Part shown: piece by piece, positions 16,341 through 25,056 of the stretch
Position numbering within the stretch: position 1 is the stretch's first letter
Layout: each line of letters begins with the position of its first letter
Assembly (NCBI RefSeq): GCF_000420485.1
Contig: NZ_ATVA01000018.1
Span: 1-64,000 of the forward strand
Reading direction: 5' to 3'
Length of the DNA stretch: 64,000 nucleotides
From: Paucidesulfovibrio longus DSM 6739
GTDB taxonomy: Bacteria > Desulfobacterota > Desulfovibrionia > Desulfovibrionales > Desulfovibrionaceae
Program-made: the position numbers and the translations under genes
The notes under the pieces: generated by a model
The model's database searches: none
The model's input: the letters and a program-made list of their open reading frames with translations, nothing else
Told to the model about the DNA's origin: nothing

Positions 16341-17957
16341 ATGAGCGACGAAATCAACGCCGCGCCGGAAGGCTCGGCCTCGCAGCAGGGCGAACGCTCC
16401 GGGGAGCGGCCTGCCGCCACCGCCGCGCCGGAGAGGACCGGGGCCGCTGCGGACGCGGCCCCGCGCCGCAGAAGGCTGCGCACGAGCCTGCGGCTCCAGC
16501 TCTTCGCCCTGCTCGCGGCGCTGGTGCTGGTGGCCGCGCTCTGGTCCGGGTTCACGCTCTGGTCCAACAGCCGCACCCAGGCCCTGGTGGTGCGCATGGT
16601 GGATCAGGACGTGGCCTCCCTGGCCGTGGCCCAGTCCCTGGAGAACGAGCTGGTCATGCAGAAGGGCTACGCCACCTATTATTTTTTGAATGCGGACGAC
16701 GCCTGGCTGGAGCAGCTGGAAAAGCATCGCGAAGCCTTCGAGGAACGGCTGGTGGCCGCAAGGGGCATGGCCCAGACGGCCGGAGCGCGCGAGCTGCTCG
16801 GACGCATCGAAGCCGAATACCTCCGCTACGTGCTGAACAAGGACCGGGTCATCGCGCTCTACCGCGACGACAAGCGCGAGGCCGGAGCCCGGCTGCACTG
16901 GGAGGTGCGCCGCCAGTTCGACTCCCTGCGCGACCTTTGCGGCCGCTTCCGCAAGCTGCACGAGCGGATGATCCGCGAGGCCGGGGCGGAATACAAGGCC
17001 CAGGCGCGCTTCGTTTCCGCGCTCTCCTGGACGGCCATGCCCCTGGCCCTGTGCCTGGGGCTGCTGCTGGGCTGGCTGCTGCTGCGCCGCGTGCTCGACC
17101 CGATCCGCAGGCTGGCCGAGGAGGGCGGCGGGTTCTGCGAGCTGCCCCCCGGGCGGGTCATGGACGAGGTCAAGGCGCTTTCCAGCCGCATGGAGCTGCT
17201 CGTGGCGGACATGGACCAGACCCACAGCAAGCTGGTGCAGAGCCGCGAACACCTGATGCAGGCCGAGAAGCTGGCCATGGTCGGCAAGCTGGCCGCGGGC
17301 GTGGCCCATTCCATCCGCAATCCGCTGACCTCGGTGAAGATGCGGCTGTTTTCCCTGGAGCGCGGGCTGAGCATGAACGACACCCAGCGCGAGGACTTCG
17401 AGGTCATCAGCGAGGAAATCGCGCACCTGGACACCATCATCCGCAATTTTCTGGAATTTTCGCGGCGGCCCAAGCTGCGCGTCCAGCAGGTCAGCCCGTC
17501 GGACATCGTGGACACCACCCTGGACCTGCTGCGCCACCGCTTCGACTCCGGCGGGGTGGAGCTGCGGCTCATCCGGGGCCGCAGGCTGCCGGAGGTCGGC
17601 GCCGATCCCGACCAGCTCAAGGAAGTCCTGGCCAACCTGCTGCTCAACGCCTGCGAGGCCATGGGCCCCGGCGGGACCATCACCATCCGCGAGGAAACGG
17701 GCGTCATGGAGCCCCAGGGCAAGGTCGCCCTGATCCGCATCGACGATACCGGGCCGGGCATCCCGGAGCACCTGCGCGAGCAGGTCTTCGATCCGTTCTT
17801 CTCCACCAAGGAGGAGGGCACGGGCCTGGGCCTGGCCATTGCCAAGCGCATCATGGAAGAACACGGCGGCTGGCTGAACCTGCGCACCACGGGCAAGGGC
17901 GCGGGCTTCGTGCTGGTGCTGCCCTGCCGCTCGGAGGGAGTATGGCACAGATACTGA
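16341..17957 (+). CDS. Sensor histidine kinase, NtrB/ZraS-like
   Basis: The product is 538 aa. A basic Arg-rich stretch (41-48) precedes membrane helix 1 (about 53-73), a periplasmic sensor of about 155 residues that is largely helical (4-helix-bundle type), and helix 2 (about 230-250). The dimerisation domain carries phosphorylated His 323 in V-A-H-S-I-R-N-P, and the ATPase domain has N (N-L-L-L-N-A-C-E), D-D-T-G-P-G-I and G-T-G-L-G-L-A-I boxes. The ATG at 16341 follows GGGAGGG closely. It overlaps the next gene by 16 bases. The periplasmic ligand is unknown; the pairing with an NtrC-type regulator is standard. Confidence 0.9.
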   Translation: MSDEINAAPEGSASQQGERSGERPAATAAPERTGAAADAAPRRRRLRTSLRLQLFALLAALVLVAALWSGFTLWSNSRTQALVVRMVDQDVASLAVAQSLENELVMQKGYATYYFLNADDAWLEQLEKHREAFEERLVAARGMAQTAGARELLGRIEAEYLRYVLNKDRVIALYRDDKREAGARLHWEVRRQFDSLRDLCGRFRKLHERMIREAGAEYKAQARFVSALSWTAMPLALCLGLLLGWLLLRRVLDPIRRLAEEGGGFCELPPGRVMDEVKALSSRMELLVADMDQTHSKLVQSREHLMQAEKLAMVGKLAAGVAHSIRNPLTSVKMRLFSLERGLSMNDTQREDFEVISEEIAHLDTIIRNFLEFSRRPKLRVQQVSPSDIVDTTLDLLRHRFDSGGVELRLIRGRRLPEVGADPDQLKEVLANLLLNACEAMGPGGTITIREETGVMEPQGKVALIRIDDTGPGIPEHLREQVFDPFFSTKEEGTGLGLAIAKRIMEEHGGWLNLRTTGKGAGFVLVLPCRSEGVWHRY

Positions 17958-19363
17958 TCGTGGACGACGATTCCCAGCTGCGGCTGAGCTTCGAGCGGCT
18001 GCTCCGCTCCGAGGGCCACGAGGTCCGCGTGGCCGCGTCCGGCGAGGCCGGAGTGGAGGCCGTGCGCGCCCAGGTGCCGGACCTCGTGGTCATGGACGTG
18101 CGCATGCCGGGCATGAACGGGCTTCAGGCCTTTCAGCGCATGCGCGAGATCGAGCCCCGGCTCCAGGTGATCATCATGACCGCGTTCGCGTCCACGGACA
18201 CGGCCATCGAAGCCACCAAGCTCGGCGCCTTCGACTACGTGCTCAAGCCCTTCGACATCCCGGACATCCTTCAGCTCATGGGCCAGGCCCTGGAAGCCGG
18301 GCGGGTCATGCGGGGCCGCGTGGCCATGGACGCCGGGCCGGACACCACGGAAGGCGAGGCGCTCATCGGCCGGTCCGGGGCCATGCACGAGATCTACAAG
18401 GCCATCGGCCGGGTCGCGCCCACGGAAGCCACGGTGCTCATCCGGGGCGAGTCCGGAACGGGCAAGGAATTGGTGGCCCGCGCCGTGTACCAGCACAGCC
18501 TGCGCGGGCAGAAGCCCTTCGTGGTCATCAACTGCGTGGCCATCCCGGAAACGCTGCTGGAGAGCGAGCTTTTCGGCTACGAGAAGGGCGCGTTCACCGG
18601 GGCTGTCAGCCGGCGGGTGGGCAAGATCGAAAAGGCCCACGGCGGCACCGTGTTCCTGGACGAGATCGGAGACATGCCCGAAGGCATCCAGGCCAAGATA
18701 TTGCGGCTTCTCCAGGAAAAGAAAATCGAGCGCCTGGGCGGTCACGGAGCCATTCCCGTGGACGTGCGCATCATCGCGGCCACGAACCGCAACCTCGAGG
18801 CCGCCGTGGCCGAGGGCCGCTTCCGCGAAGACCTCTACTACAGGCTCAAGGTCGTCAGCATCTACCTGCCGCCCCTGCGCGAGAGAAAGGACGACATCGC
18901 CCTGCTCGCCGAGTACTTCCTGGCCCGTTTTTCCAGGGAGATGGGCATGGACAATCCCGGCCTGACCCGCGAGGCCGCGGACTTCCTCCGCGCGCAGAGC
19001 TGGCACGGCAACGTGCGGGAGCTGGCCAACAAGCTGCACCGCGCCGTGATCTTCAGCCGGGGCTGCCCCGTGGGACCGGACGAACTGGCCCTGGCCGCGG
19101 AGGAGCGCCAGGAGGAGCCCGGCGGGGGCGGCGACGGAAGCGACCCGGTGCGGGCCTGGGTGCGCCGGAGCCTGGCCAGCCACGGCGGCGGCGACGCCTT
19201 CGAGGCCATCGTCAACGCCGTGGGCAAGATCGCCGTGGGCGAGGCCCTGGAGATGACCGGCAACAACCGCACCCGTGCGGCCAAGCTGCTGGGCATGTCG
19301 CGGCCCACGCTGCTCGCGCGCATCGAAAAGTACGGACTCAAGGTCGGCACCAGGGTCAGCTGA
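17942..19363 (+). CDS. Sigma-54-dependent NtrC-family response regulator
   Basis: The product is 473 aa. The receiver domain has phospho-acceptor Asp 52 (V-V-M-D-V-R-M-P-G). The AAA+ domain has Walker A GESGTGKE at 169-176, the sigma-54 contact loop GAFTGA at 216-221 and D-E-I-G-D as Walker B. The C-terminal Fis-type helix-turn-helix is in the last 40 residues ([17 protein letters not shown]). It would activate sigma-54 promoters when phosphorylated by the overlapping kinase. The target genes are not evident here, but the perfect dyad at 16239 is a candidate site. Confidence 0.95.
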   Translation: MAQILIVDDDSQLRLSFERLLRSEGHEVRVAASGEAGVEAVRAQVPDLVVMDVRMPGMNGLQAFQRMREIEPRLQVIIMTAFASTDTAIEATKLGAFDYVLKPFDIPDILQLMGQALEAGRVMRGRVAMDAGPDTTEGEALIGRSGAMHEIYKAIGRVAPTEATVLIRGESGTGKELVARAVYQHSLRGQKPFVVINCVAIPETLLESELFGYEKGAFTGAVSRRVGKIEKAHGGTVFLDEIGDMPEGIQAKILRLLQEKKIERLGGHGAIPVDVRIIAATNRNLEAAVAEGRFREDLYYRLKVVSIYLPPLRERKDDIALLAEYFLARFSREMGMDNPGLTREAADFLRAQSWHGNVRELANKLHRAVIFSRGCPVGPDELALAAEERQEEPGGGGDGSDPVRAWVRRSLASHGGGDAFEAIVNAVGKIAVGEALEMTGNNRTRAAKLLGMSRPTLLARIEKYGLKVGTRVS

Positions 19364-19548
19364 GCGGCCCGCCCGCCCTACGGGGCGCGCCGGGCTTTCC
19401 GGACGCGGGCTATAACCCTGTTGACAGCGCGGGGCACGGCGCATAGGCCGATGCTCTTTCGCGTGAGCCTCCAGCCCCTCGGCCCGATCATTCCTTCCCG
19501 GCCATCGACTGCGCCCACGGAGACACTGCCCGCCAAGGAGATGACTCT

Positions 19549-21246
19549 GTGCCGACCGCTGTTTTGTCCCGCTTTCAGGCGCACCTGCCCGCCAGCGTCC
19601 GTTGCTTCCGTCAGGGATATTCCCTTTCCTCCCTGAGGTCCGACCTCCTTTCCGGCCTCACGGTGGGCATCGTGGCCCTGCCGCTGTCCATGGCCTTTGC
19701 CATCGCCTCGGGCACCACGCCCGAGCGCGGCCTGTTCACGGCCATCGTGGCGGGCATCGTGATTTCGCTCCTGGGCGGCTCCCGCTTTCAGATCGGCGGT
19801 CCCACAGGCGCGTTCGTGGTCATCATCGCCGGGGTCATCGCCCGCCACGGCTACGAGGGGCTGGTGCTGGCGACGCTCCTGGCCGGAGCCGGGCTCGTGG
19901 TCCTGGGGATGCTCGGATTCGGCAAGCTGCTCAAGTTCATCCCCTATCCCGTGATCACCGGGTTCACCGCGGGCATCGGCGTGCTCATCTTCACCACCCA
20001 GATCAAGGACTTCTTCGGCCTGAGCATAGAAAACATCCCGGCGGACTTTCCGGGCCGGGTGCGGGCCTGCTTCGCGGCCATGCCCGGCTTCGACCACACC
20101 TCCCTCTGGCTGGGCGCGGCCACCATGCTTTCCATGCTCCTGATCCGGCGCTTCGTCCCGCGCATTCCCGCGCCCATCGTGGGCATCGTGGTGGCCACCG
20201 CAGCGGCCTGGGCCTTCGGGCTGGACGTGGAAACCATCGGCACCCGGTTCGGCGGCATTCCCGCGAGCCTGCCGCACTTCTCCCTGCCCTCGGGCTTTGC
20301 GCCGCATATCCGGGAGGTCATCCCCGACGCCATGACCCTCATGCTGCTGGCCGGAATCGAATCCCTGCTCAGCGCCGTGGTCGCGGACGGCATGACCGGG
20401 GACCGGCACGACGCCTCCACCGAGCTGGTGGCCCAGGGGCTGGCCAATCTCGGCTCCGTCCTCTTCGGGGGCATTCCGGCCACAGGGGCCATCGCCCGCA
20501 CCGCCACGAACATCCGCGCGGGCGCGCAAACGCCCCTGTCCGGCGTGATCCATTCCCTTTCCCTGGTGGCCTTCATGCTCGCCTGCGCGCCCCTGGCCTC
20601 GCACATTCCCCTGACCAGCCTCGCGGCCGTGCTCATGATCGTGGCCTGGGACATGAGCGAGGCGCACCGCTTCCGCCGACTGCTGCGCGCGCCCAAGTCC
20701 GACTCCGCGGTCATGCTCATCACCTTCCTGCTCACGGTCTTCGTGGACCTGACCGTGGCCGTGGAAGTGGGCGTCGTGCTCGCGGCCATGCTCTTCATGC
20801 GGCGCATGAGCGATCTTTCCGGCATCGAGCCGGTGAACCAGTGCCTGCTGCCCGTGGTGCGGGGCGTGGCCGACGCCGGGCACCGCCTGCCCAAGACCGT
20901 GGTCTACGAGATTTCCGGACCCATGTTCTTCGGCATGGCCCAGCGCTTCATCGACGTGATGCGCTTCACCCGGCAGGCTCCGGAAGCCATCGTCCTGCAC
21001 ATGGCCCAGGTGCCGAGCATCGACGCCACGGGCGAGGAAGCCCTGAAATCCGTGGTGCGCCAGGGACATGCGCGCGGCATCCGCATGGTGCTCTCCGGCG
21101 TGCAGCCGCGCGTGCGCGCCGTGTTCGAGCGCATGGGCACGCGGCAGCTGCTGGGCGCGGAAAACATCTTTCCGGATCTGGCCACGGCCATGGCCGCGAT
21201 CGAGGCCCCGGACCAGGGCGCGGGGCAGGACACGGACCAGGGTTGA
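19549..21246 (+). CDS. SulP-family anion transporter with STAS domain
   Basis: The product is 565 aa from a GTG with AAGGAG 8 bases upstream. The membrane part (about residues 30-430) has the 14-helix SLC26/SulP pattern, with conserved helix segments T-V-G-I-V-A-L-P-L-S-M-A-F-A and G-G-P-T-G-A-F near 84-90. The C-terminal STAS domain (about 440-550) has D-A-T-G-E-E-A-L. These transporters carry sulfate, bicarbonate or other anions. In a sulfate reducer sulfate is tempting, but bicarbonate is equally possible. No partner gene supports either. Confidence 0.87.
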   Translation: MPTAVLSRFQAHLPASVRCFRQGYSLSSLRSDLLSGLTVGIVALPLSMAFAIASGTTPERGLFTAIVAGIVISLLGGSRFQIGGPTGAFVVIIAGVIARHGYEGLVLATLLAGAGLVVLGMLGFGKLLKFIPYPVITGFTAGIGVLIFTTQIKDFFGLSIENIPADFPGRVRACFAAMPGFDHTSLWLGAATMLSMLLIRRFVPRIPAPIVGIVVATAAAWAFGLDVETIGTRFGGIPASLPHFSLPSGFAPHIREVIPDAMTLMLLAGIESLLSAVVADGMTGDRHDASTELVAQGLANLGSVLFGGIPATGAIARTATNIRAGAQTPLSGVIHSLSLVAFMLACAPLASHIPLTSLAAVLMIVAWDMSEAHRFRRLLRAPKSDSAVMLITFLLTVFVDLTVAVEVGVVLAAMLFMRRMSDLSGIEPVNQCLLPVVRGVADAGHRLPKTVVYEISGPMFFGMAQRFIDVMRFTRQAPEAIVLHMAQVPSIDATGEEALKSVVRQGHARGIRMVLSGVQPRVRAVFERMGTRQLLGAENIFPDLATAMAAIEAPDQGAGQDTDQG

Positions 21247-21291
21247 AGAGGGCCTCCGGCGGCCAAGGGGCCCGCGGCCCCTTGGATCCCC
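21245..21291 (-). repeat. REP-like repeat, copy B (inverted)
   Basis: Reverse-complemented, this is the same unit as copies A and C: hairpin CCAAGGGGCC, loop GCG, GGCCCCTTGG, followed by CCGCCGGAGGC. It begins at the SulP stop codon and faces copy C across 145 bases that hold two more hairpins. Confidence 0.7.
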
Positions 21292-21296
21292 TTTCG

Positions 21297-21342
21297 GCAG
21301 CGAAGCCCTGACCGCGCAATCGCGCGGTCAGGGCTTCGCTGC
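21297..21342. repeat. Perfect 21-bp inverted repeat
   Basis: Arms of 21 bp (21297-21317 and 21322-21342) match without a mismatch around the 4-base loop AATC. There is no T run, so it is not a classical terminator. It is among the longest perfect hairpins in the window and lies between two facing REP-like copies. Confidence 0.9.
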
Positions 21343-21393
21343 GGGAGGGCGACGCGGATTCCGCTCCCCCGTCCCGACCCCCGGAAACGATTC

Positions 21394-21431
21394 GCGCCGG
21401 GAACCGGATGCGGAGCATCGGTTCCCGGCGC
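21394..21431. repeat. Long hairpin with one bulge
   Basis: GCGCCGGGAACC-G-GATGC pairs with GCATC-GGTTCCCGGCGC around a GGA loop (17 bp, one bulged G). It is the second long hairpin of the repeat cluster and has no T run on either side. Confidence 0.8.
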
Positions 21432-21436
21432 AGAAT

Positions 21437-21482
21437 GGGATTCCAAAGGGGCATTGCCCCTTTGGCCGCCGGAGGCATTCTT
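21437..21482 (+). repeat. REP-like repeat, copy C
   Basis: CCAAAGGGGC, loop ATT, GCCCCTTTGG, followed by CCGCCGGAGGCATTCTTC: same architecture and same tail as copy A, in the same orientation. The hairpin arms differ from copy A but keep pairing, i.e. compensatory changes. It ends 20 bases before the M24 peptidase stop. Confidence 0.75.
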
Positions 21483-21502
21483 CCTGCCTCTATTCTTGAT
21501 TC

Positions 21503-22579
21503 TTAAAGCACTTCGCAGCCGTCCTCGGTGACGAGCACCTCGAACTCCCAGCGCACGCCGCCCCAGTCGGGCCAGTAGAGTCCGGGTTCCACGGTGACGA
21601 CCATGCCGGGCCGGAGCACGCCGGAGGCGATGGAGGAGAGGCTGGGGGCCTCGTGGGTTTCCAGGCCGATGCCGTGGCCGATGCCGTGGGTGAAGCGGTC
21701 GGCCACGTCCTGTTCCTCGAAGAAGTCGCGTGCGGCCTTGTAGGCTTCGGCCAGGGGCAGTCCGGGCTTGATGATCTCGATGGCCTTCTGCTGCGCGGTC
21801 TTGACCATTTCGCGCACGGAGCGGAAGCGCTCGGAAACGTTCTCGCCGATCCAGAAGGTCCGGGTCTGGTCCGAGCAGTAGTCGTTCAGGCGGCAGCCCA
21901 TGTCGATGAGCACCAGCTCGTTTTCCTTGAGCGCCTTGTTTCCGGGAATGGCGTGGGGCAGGGCCGCGTTGGGGCCGACGCCCACGATGGTGGAGAAGGA
22001 CAGCCCGCTGGCGCCCCATTCGCGGAACATGCGCTCCGCGTTCCAGGCGACCTCCTCTTCGGTCTGTCCGGGCCGCAGCGAATCCTCCAGCGCGCGGAAA
22101 ACGCGGTGGTTCAGGGCGCAGGCGGCCTTCATGCGCTTGATTTCCTCCTCGTCCTTGATGACCCGCAGGTCTTCCACGAGGTTTTCCGTGGGCGCAAGCT
22201 CCACGTATTCGCGCAGCTTTTCGTAGTCGTAGAGGTGCATGGCCTTCGGCTCGAAGCCGAAGGAGCCTATGCCGAGCCCCTTGAGGAAGGGACCGACCTG
22301 GTCGAATTTGCGGCCTGCGTAGATGAACACGTCCTCCGCCGGAAAAACGCGCTTGGCCGCGTCTTCGTAGCGGGGATCGGTGAGCAGCTTGTCTCGGCCG
22401 TTGGCGGCGACCACGAGCCAGCCTGCGGACTCGTTGCACTGGGAGTCGTGCAGCTCGAATCCGGAGAGGTAGTAGCGGTTGGCCGCGTGGCTGACCAGAA
22501 GGGCGTCGAGCCCCTCGTCCCTGAGCCGTTGACGCAGCGCCTCGCGGCGCCGTTCATGGGTGGCGTTCATGTTCGTCAT
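21503..22579 (-). CDS. Xaa-Pro aminopeptidase-like metallopeptidase (M24B)
   Basis: The product is 358 aa, the usual size for short bacterial prolidase/aminopeptidase P proteins that cut X-Pro bonds in peptides. The N-terminal creatinase-type domain (1-130) precedes the pita-bread catalytic domain with the dinuclear-metal ligands: Asp in L-I-D-M-G and in S-D-Q-T-R-T, His in H-G-I-G-H-G-I-G-L, and two Glu in V-E-P-G and near the C-terminus (W-E-F-E). All five are present, so it is probably active. It is cytoplasmic. Start ATG 22577-22579 overlaps the stop of the upstream FAD oxidoreductase (ATGA), so translation is coupled. Confidence 0.88.
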   Translation of the reverse strand: MTNMNATHERRREALRQRLRDEGLDALLVSHAANRYYLSGFELHDSQCNESAGWLVVAANGRDKLLTDPRYEDAAKRVFPAEDVFIYAGRKFDQVGPFLKGLGIGSFGFEPKAMHLYDYEKLREYVELAPTENLVEDLRVIKDEEEIKRMKAACALNHRVFRALEDSLRPGQTEEEVAWNAERMFREWGASGLSFSTIVGVGPNAALPHAIPGNKALKENELVLIDMGCRLNDYCSDQTRTFWIGENVSERFRSVREMVKTAQQKAIEIIKPGLPLAEAYKAARDFFEEQDVADRFTHGIGHGIGLETHEAPSLSSIASGVLRPGMVVTVEPGLYWPDWGGVRWEFEVLVTEDGCEVL

Positions 22580-23943
22580 GATGGGAGGGTGTAAGTGGTT
22601 TCGGCCTTGTCTTCAAGTATTCGTTGCGCCCATTCCACGCCCTGCATCACGGAATGGTCCATGTTGCCGACCTCGTATTTCCAGCCGCCGAAGCGCCCCC
22701 GCGAATAAATGCCGAACGATTCCAGCCGGGGCTGGATCGCGGCCAGGGCCGCGTCGCGCTCCAGGGTGGGCACGGGGTAGGCGTATTCCCGGCTCATCTC
22801 GAAGCGCGCGGCGAGCCGCATTTTTTCGTGCGCGGCGAGCATTTCGGCGTTTTCCAGCCCGGAGAGGGCGCGCTCGAAAAGCGATTCCAGGTCTTCGGGC
22901 TTGTGGGCCGAGGAGGAGGTCTCGCACATCAGCGCGCGCTGGCTGCCGGGCTTGGCCGTGTTTTCGGGCGAATAGTTGTGGAAGTTGGTCACGCGGTAGA
23001 AGGGCGAGTCCCCTTCCGGGAAATACATCCAGCAGCGGGAATCCTCGCGGGAGCCGTCCAGGCCGACCCCGGAGATGTGCACGGAATTGTGCGCGAGCTT
23101 TCCGGCCGCCTCGACCAGGGCCGGGTCCGGGGCGTCCAGCCAGCGCGCGCAGAGCAGGTCCAGCGGGCCGGTGTTCAGGAGCTTGTCGTAGCTGACGCTC
23201 AGGCCCTGGGCCGTGGTCGCGGTGCGGCCCTCGGCATCGATGCGGGCCACGGCCTCGCCGTAGCGGATGCGGTCTTCCACGCGCCGGGCCAGGGCGCGGA
23301 AGATGGCTCCCGTGCCGCCTCGGCGGGGAAAGCGGAAGGTGTTGTTCGGGCCCCAGCCCACGTCGTCGCGCTCCAGAACCACGTTCTTGAGCACGCTTTC
23401 CATGTCCACGAGGCTGACGCGCTCGCCGATCCAGGAATAGGACATGCGCTCCGGCGGCGTGGCCCAGACCTTGAAATTATAGGGGCGCATGAAGATCGAG
23501 GCGATGCCCGCGCCGAACACGGCGTCGATCCACTCCCCGAAGTTCGCCGGGCGCAGGTCCGGTCCCGGCTCCGGCCTGCGTCCGGGCAGCAGTCCCTCCA
23601 CGCAGCGCCAGCGCGCCTCGGGCGGCAGGTGGCGGATGTTGTTCTGGAAGGGATAGGGCACCCAGGTTCCCGCGGCCCGGATCCAGGATTCGCGCTCGTG
23701 CTCGAAGAATTCTCCGTCGAGCAGCTCGTCCGTGAGCCGGTCGAAGTAGGGATAGTGCGAGAAGAGCACGTGGCCGCCGAAATCCCAGGTGAAGCCGTCG
23801 CGGTCCTGGAAGCTGGCCGCCAGTCCGCCGGGGTGGGTTTCGCGCTCCAGCACGAGGAAGGAGTTTTCGCCCAGCTCGGCCAGGCGGTGCGCCGCGCCGA
23901 GTCCCGTGGGACCGGCTCCGATGATGAGATATTTGACCCGCAT
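22576..23943 (-). CDS. FAD-dependent amine-oxidase-type oxidoreductase
   Basis: The product is 455 aa from M-R-V-K-Y-L-I-I-G-A-G-P-T-G-L-G-A, a perfect FAD-binding Rossmann start. The rest resembles the UDP-galactopyranose mutase/protoporphyrinogen oxidase/amine oxidase superfamily (W-D-F-G-G-H, W-G-P-N-N-T-F-R-F-P, G-G-T-G-A). The C-terminal R-F-G-G-W-K-Y-E-V-G-N-M-D-H resembles UDP-galactopyranose mutase relatives. A surface-sugar mutase or a related oxidoreductase is possible. The partner peptidase is translationally coupled but gives no clear functional link. The ATG at 23943 is preferred over a longer frame that lacks the Rossmann start. Confidence 0.78.
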   Translation of the reverse strand: MRVKYLIIGAGPTGLGAAHRLAELGENSFLVLERETHPGGLAASFQDRDGFTWDFGGHVLFSHYPYFDRLTDELLDGEFFEHERESWIRAAGTWVPYPFQNNIRHLPPEARWRCVEGLLPGRRPEPGPDLRPANFGEWIDAVFGAGIASIFMRPYNFKVWATPPERMSYSWIGERVSLVDMESVLKNVVLERDDVGWGPNNTFRFPRRGGTGAIFRALARRVEDRIRYGEAVARIDAEGRTATTAQGLSVSYDKLLNTGPLDLLCARWLDAPDPALVEAAGKLAHNSVHISGVGLDGSREDSRCWMYFPEGDSPFYRVTNFHNYSPENTAKPGSQRALMCETSSSAHKPEDLESLFERALSGLENAEMLAAHEKMRLAARFEMSREYAYPVPTLERDAALAAIQPRLESFGIYSRGRFGGWKYEVGNMDHSVMQGVEWAQRILEDKAETTYTLPS

Positions 23944-24039
23944 GCCCCGACCATGCTGGATTTCGCAGTTGTTGGCAAGATTTCGCCGCGCAGATGGCCT
24001 TGTTATAGTTTCTTGTCGTGTCACCGACCTTTTTCCTGG

Positions 24040-24057
24040 CCGTAACGTGTTCGTAAC
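24040..24057 (+). promoter_or_regulatory. PhoB-box-like direct repeat upstream of pstS
   Basis: CCGTAAC-GTGT-TCGTAAC is a pair of 7-bp direct repeats with a 4-base spacer, the 11-bp periodicity of a Pho box. Each unit agrees with the PhoB half-site CTGTCAT/C at about 5 of 7 positions. It lies 81 bases before the pstS start. Binding by PhoB is inferred. Confidence 0.5.
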
Positions 24058-24137
24058 TCCTCGCTGGTAAAACCCAGCCTCGACATCAATTCGTCATTTC
24101 GTTTTCAACGCTTCAACCATTCTCGGAGGAATTTTTA

Positions 24138-24956
24138 ATGAAGAAGCTTCTTATGCTCGTCGCCGTGTTCGCCATGATGGTTTCCACGGCCTACGCCGGC
24201 AAAGTCGAAGTCAAAGGCTCCACAACCGTGCTGCCCCTGATGCAGGCGGTCACCGACCACTTCAACTCCAATCCCGACCTGGGCATCCAGATCTCCCTTT
24301 CCGGCGGCGGCTCCTCCAACGGCGCCAAGGCGCTCATCGACGGCACCACCGACATCGGCATGATGTCCCGCGACATCAAGGAGAAGGAAATCGAGGCCGC
24401 CAAGGCCAACGGCCGCACCCCGGTCCAGTTCGTCGTGGCCTACGACTGCATCGTGCCCGTCGTCCACCCGAACAACCCCGTCTCCGAGATCACCATTCCC
24501 CAGCTGCTCGCCATCTACTCCGGCAAGATCACCAACTGGAAGGAACTGGGCGGCAAGGACGCCGAGATCGTGGTCATCTCCCGCGACACCTCCTCCGGCA
24601 CCTACGACTGCTGGAAGGATAAGATCATGCATTCCGACGGCGGCAAGAACAAGGTCTTCCCCGGCGCTTCCCTGCTGGCTTCCAACGGCGCCGTGGCCCA
24701 GGCCGTTTCCAAGAACGAGCAGGCCATCGGCTACGTCGGCCTGGCCTACGTCAACTCCGAGCTGAAGGCCCTGCCCGTGGACGGCGTGCACGCCGGCGTC
24801 AAGACCGCCATGGACGGCTCCTACCCCATCTCGCGCGGCCTGAACCTCTACACCGCGGGCCAGCCCACCGGCGACACCAAGACCGTCATCGACTTCCTGA
24901 TGAGCCCCACTGGTCAGGAGATGGCCGCCAAGCAGGGCTTCATCCCGGTCAAGTAA
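24138..24956 (+). CDS. pstS: Phosphate ABC transporter substrate-binding protein
   Basis: The product is 272 aa, exported by a signal peptide (residues 1-20, A-Y-A cleavage). The mature start G-S-T-T-V-L and the S-R-D-T-S-S-G-T motif are phosphate-binding loops of the PstS family. It delivers phosphate to the PstC-PstA channel. A good GGAGGA site precedes the ATG and a Pho-box-like repeat lies upstream. A strong hairpin in the 100-base gap to pstC may raise pstS output relative to the permease genes. No cysteine lipid anchor is present. Confidence 0.93.
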   Translation: MKKLLMLVAVFAMMVSTAYAGKVEVKGSTTVLPLMQAVTDHFNSNPDLGIQISLSGGGSSNGAKALIDGTTDIGMMSRDIKEKEIEAAKANGRTPVQFVVAYDCIVPVVHPNNPVSEITIPQLLAIYSGKITNWKELGGKDAEIVVISRDTSSGTYDCWKDKIMHSDGGKNKVFPGASLLASNGAVAQAVSKNEQAIGYVGLAYVNSELKALPVDGVHAGVKTAMDGSYPISRGLNLYTAGQPTGDTKTVIDFLMSPTGQEMAAKQGFIPVK

Positions 24957-24987
24957 CCAAACGTCAAGGCGTTACGTGTGAAAACGT

Positions 24988-25023
24988 CCGCCGGAACCGC
25001 TTCGCAAGAGGCTGTTCCGGCGG
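24988..25023 (+). promoter_or_regulatory. Intercistronic hairpin between pstS and pstC
   Basis: CCGCCGGAAC and GTTCCGGCGG form a perfect 10-bp stem around a 16-base loop, with no T run afterwards. Hairpins at this place in transporter operons often protect the upstream binding-protein message from 3' decay, so pstS would be made in excess. Confidence 0.7.
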
Positions 25024-25056
25024 GCCTGTTCCCAAGAATCAAAGAGGTACCGCTCC

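Noticed and set aside
21297-21342. Transcription terminator for the SulP gene
   Set aside because: The stem is ideal but there is no T run on either side, so it was kept as a repeat.
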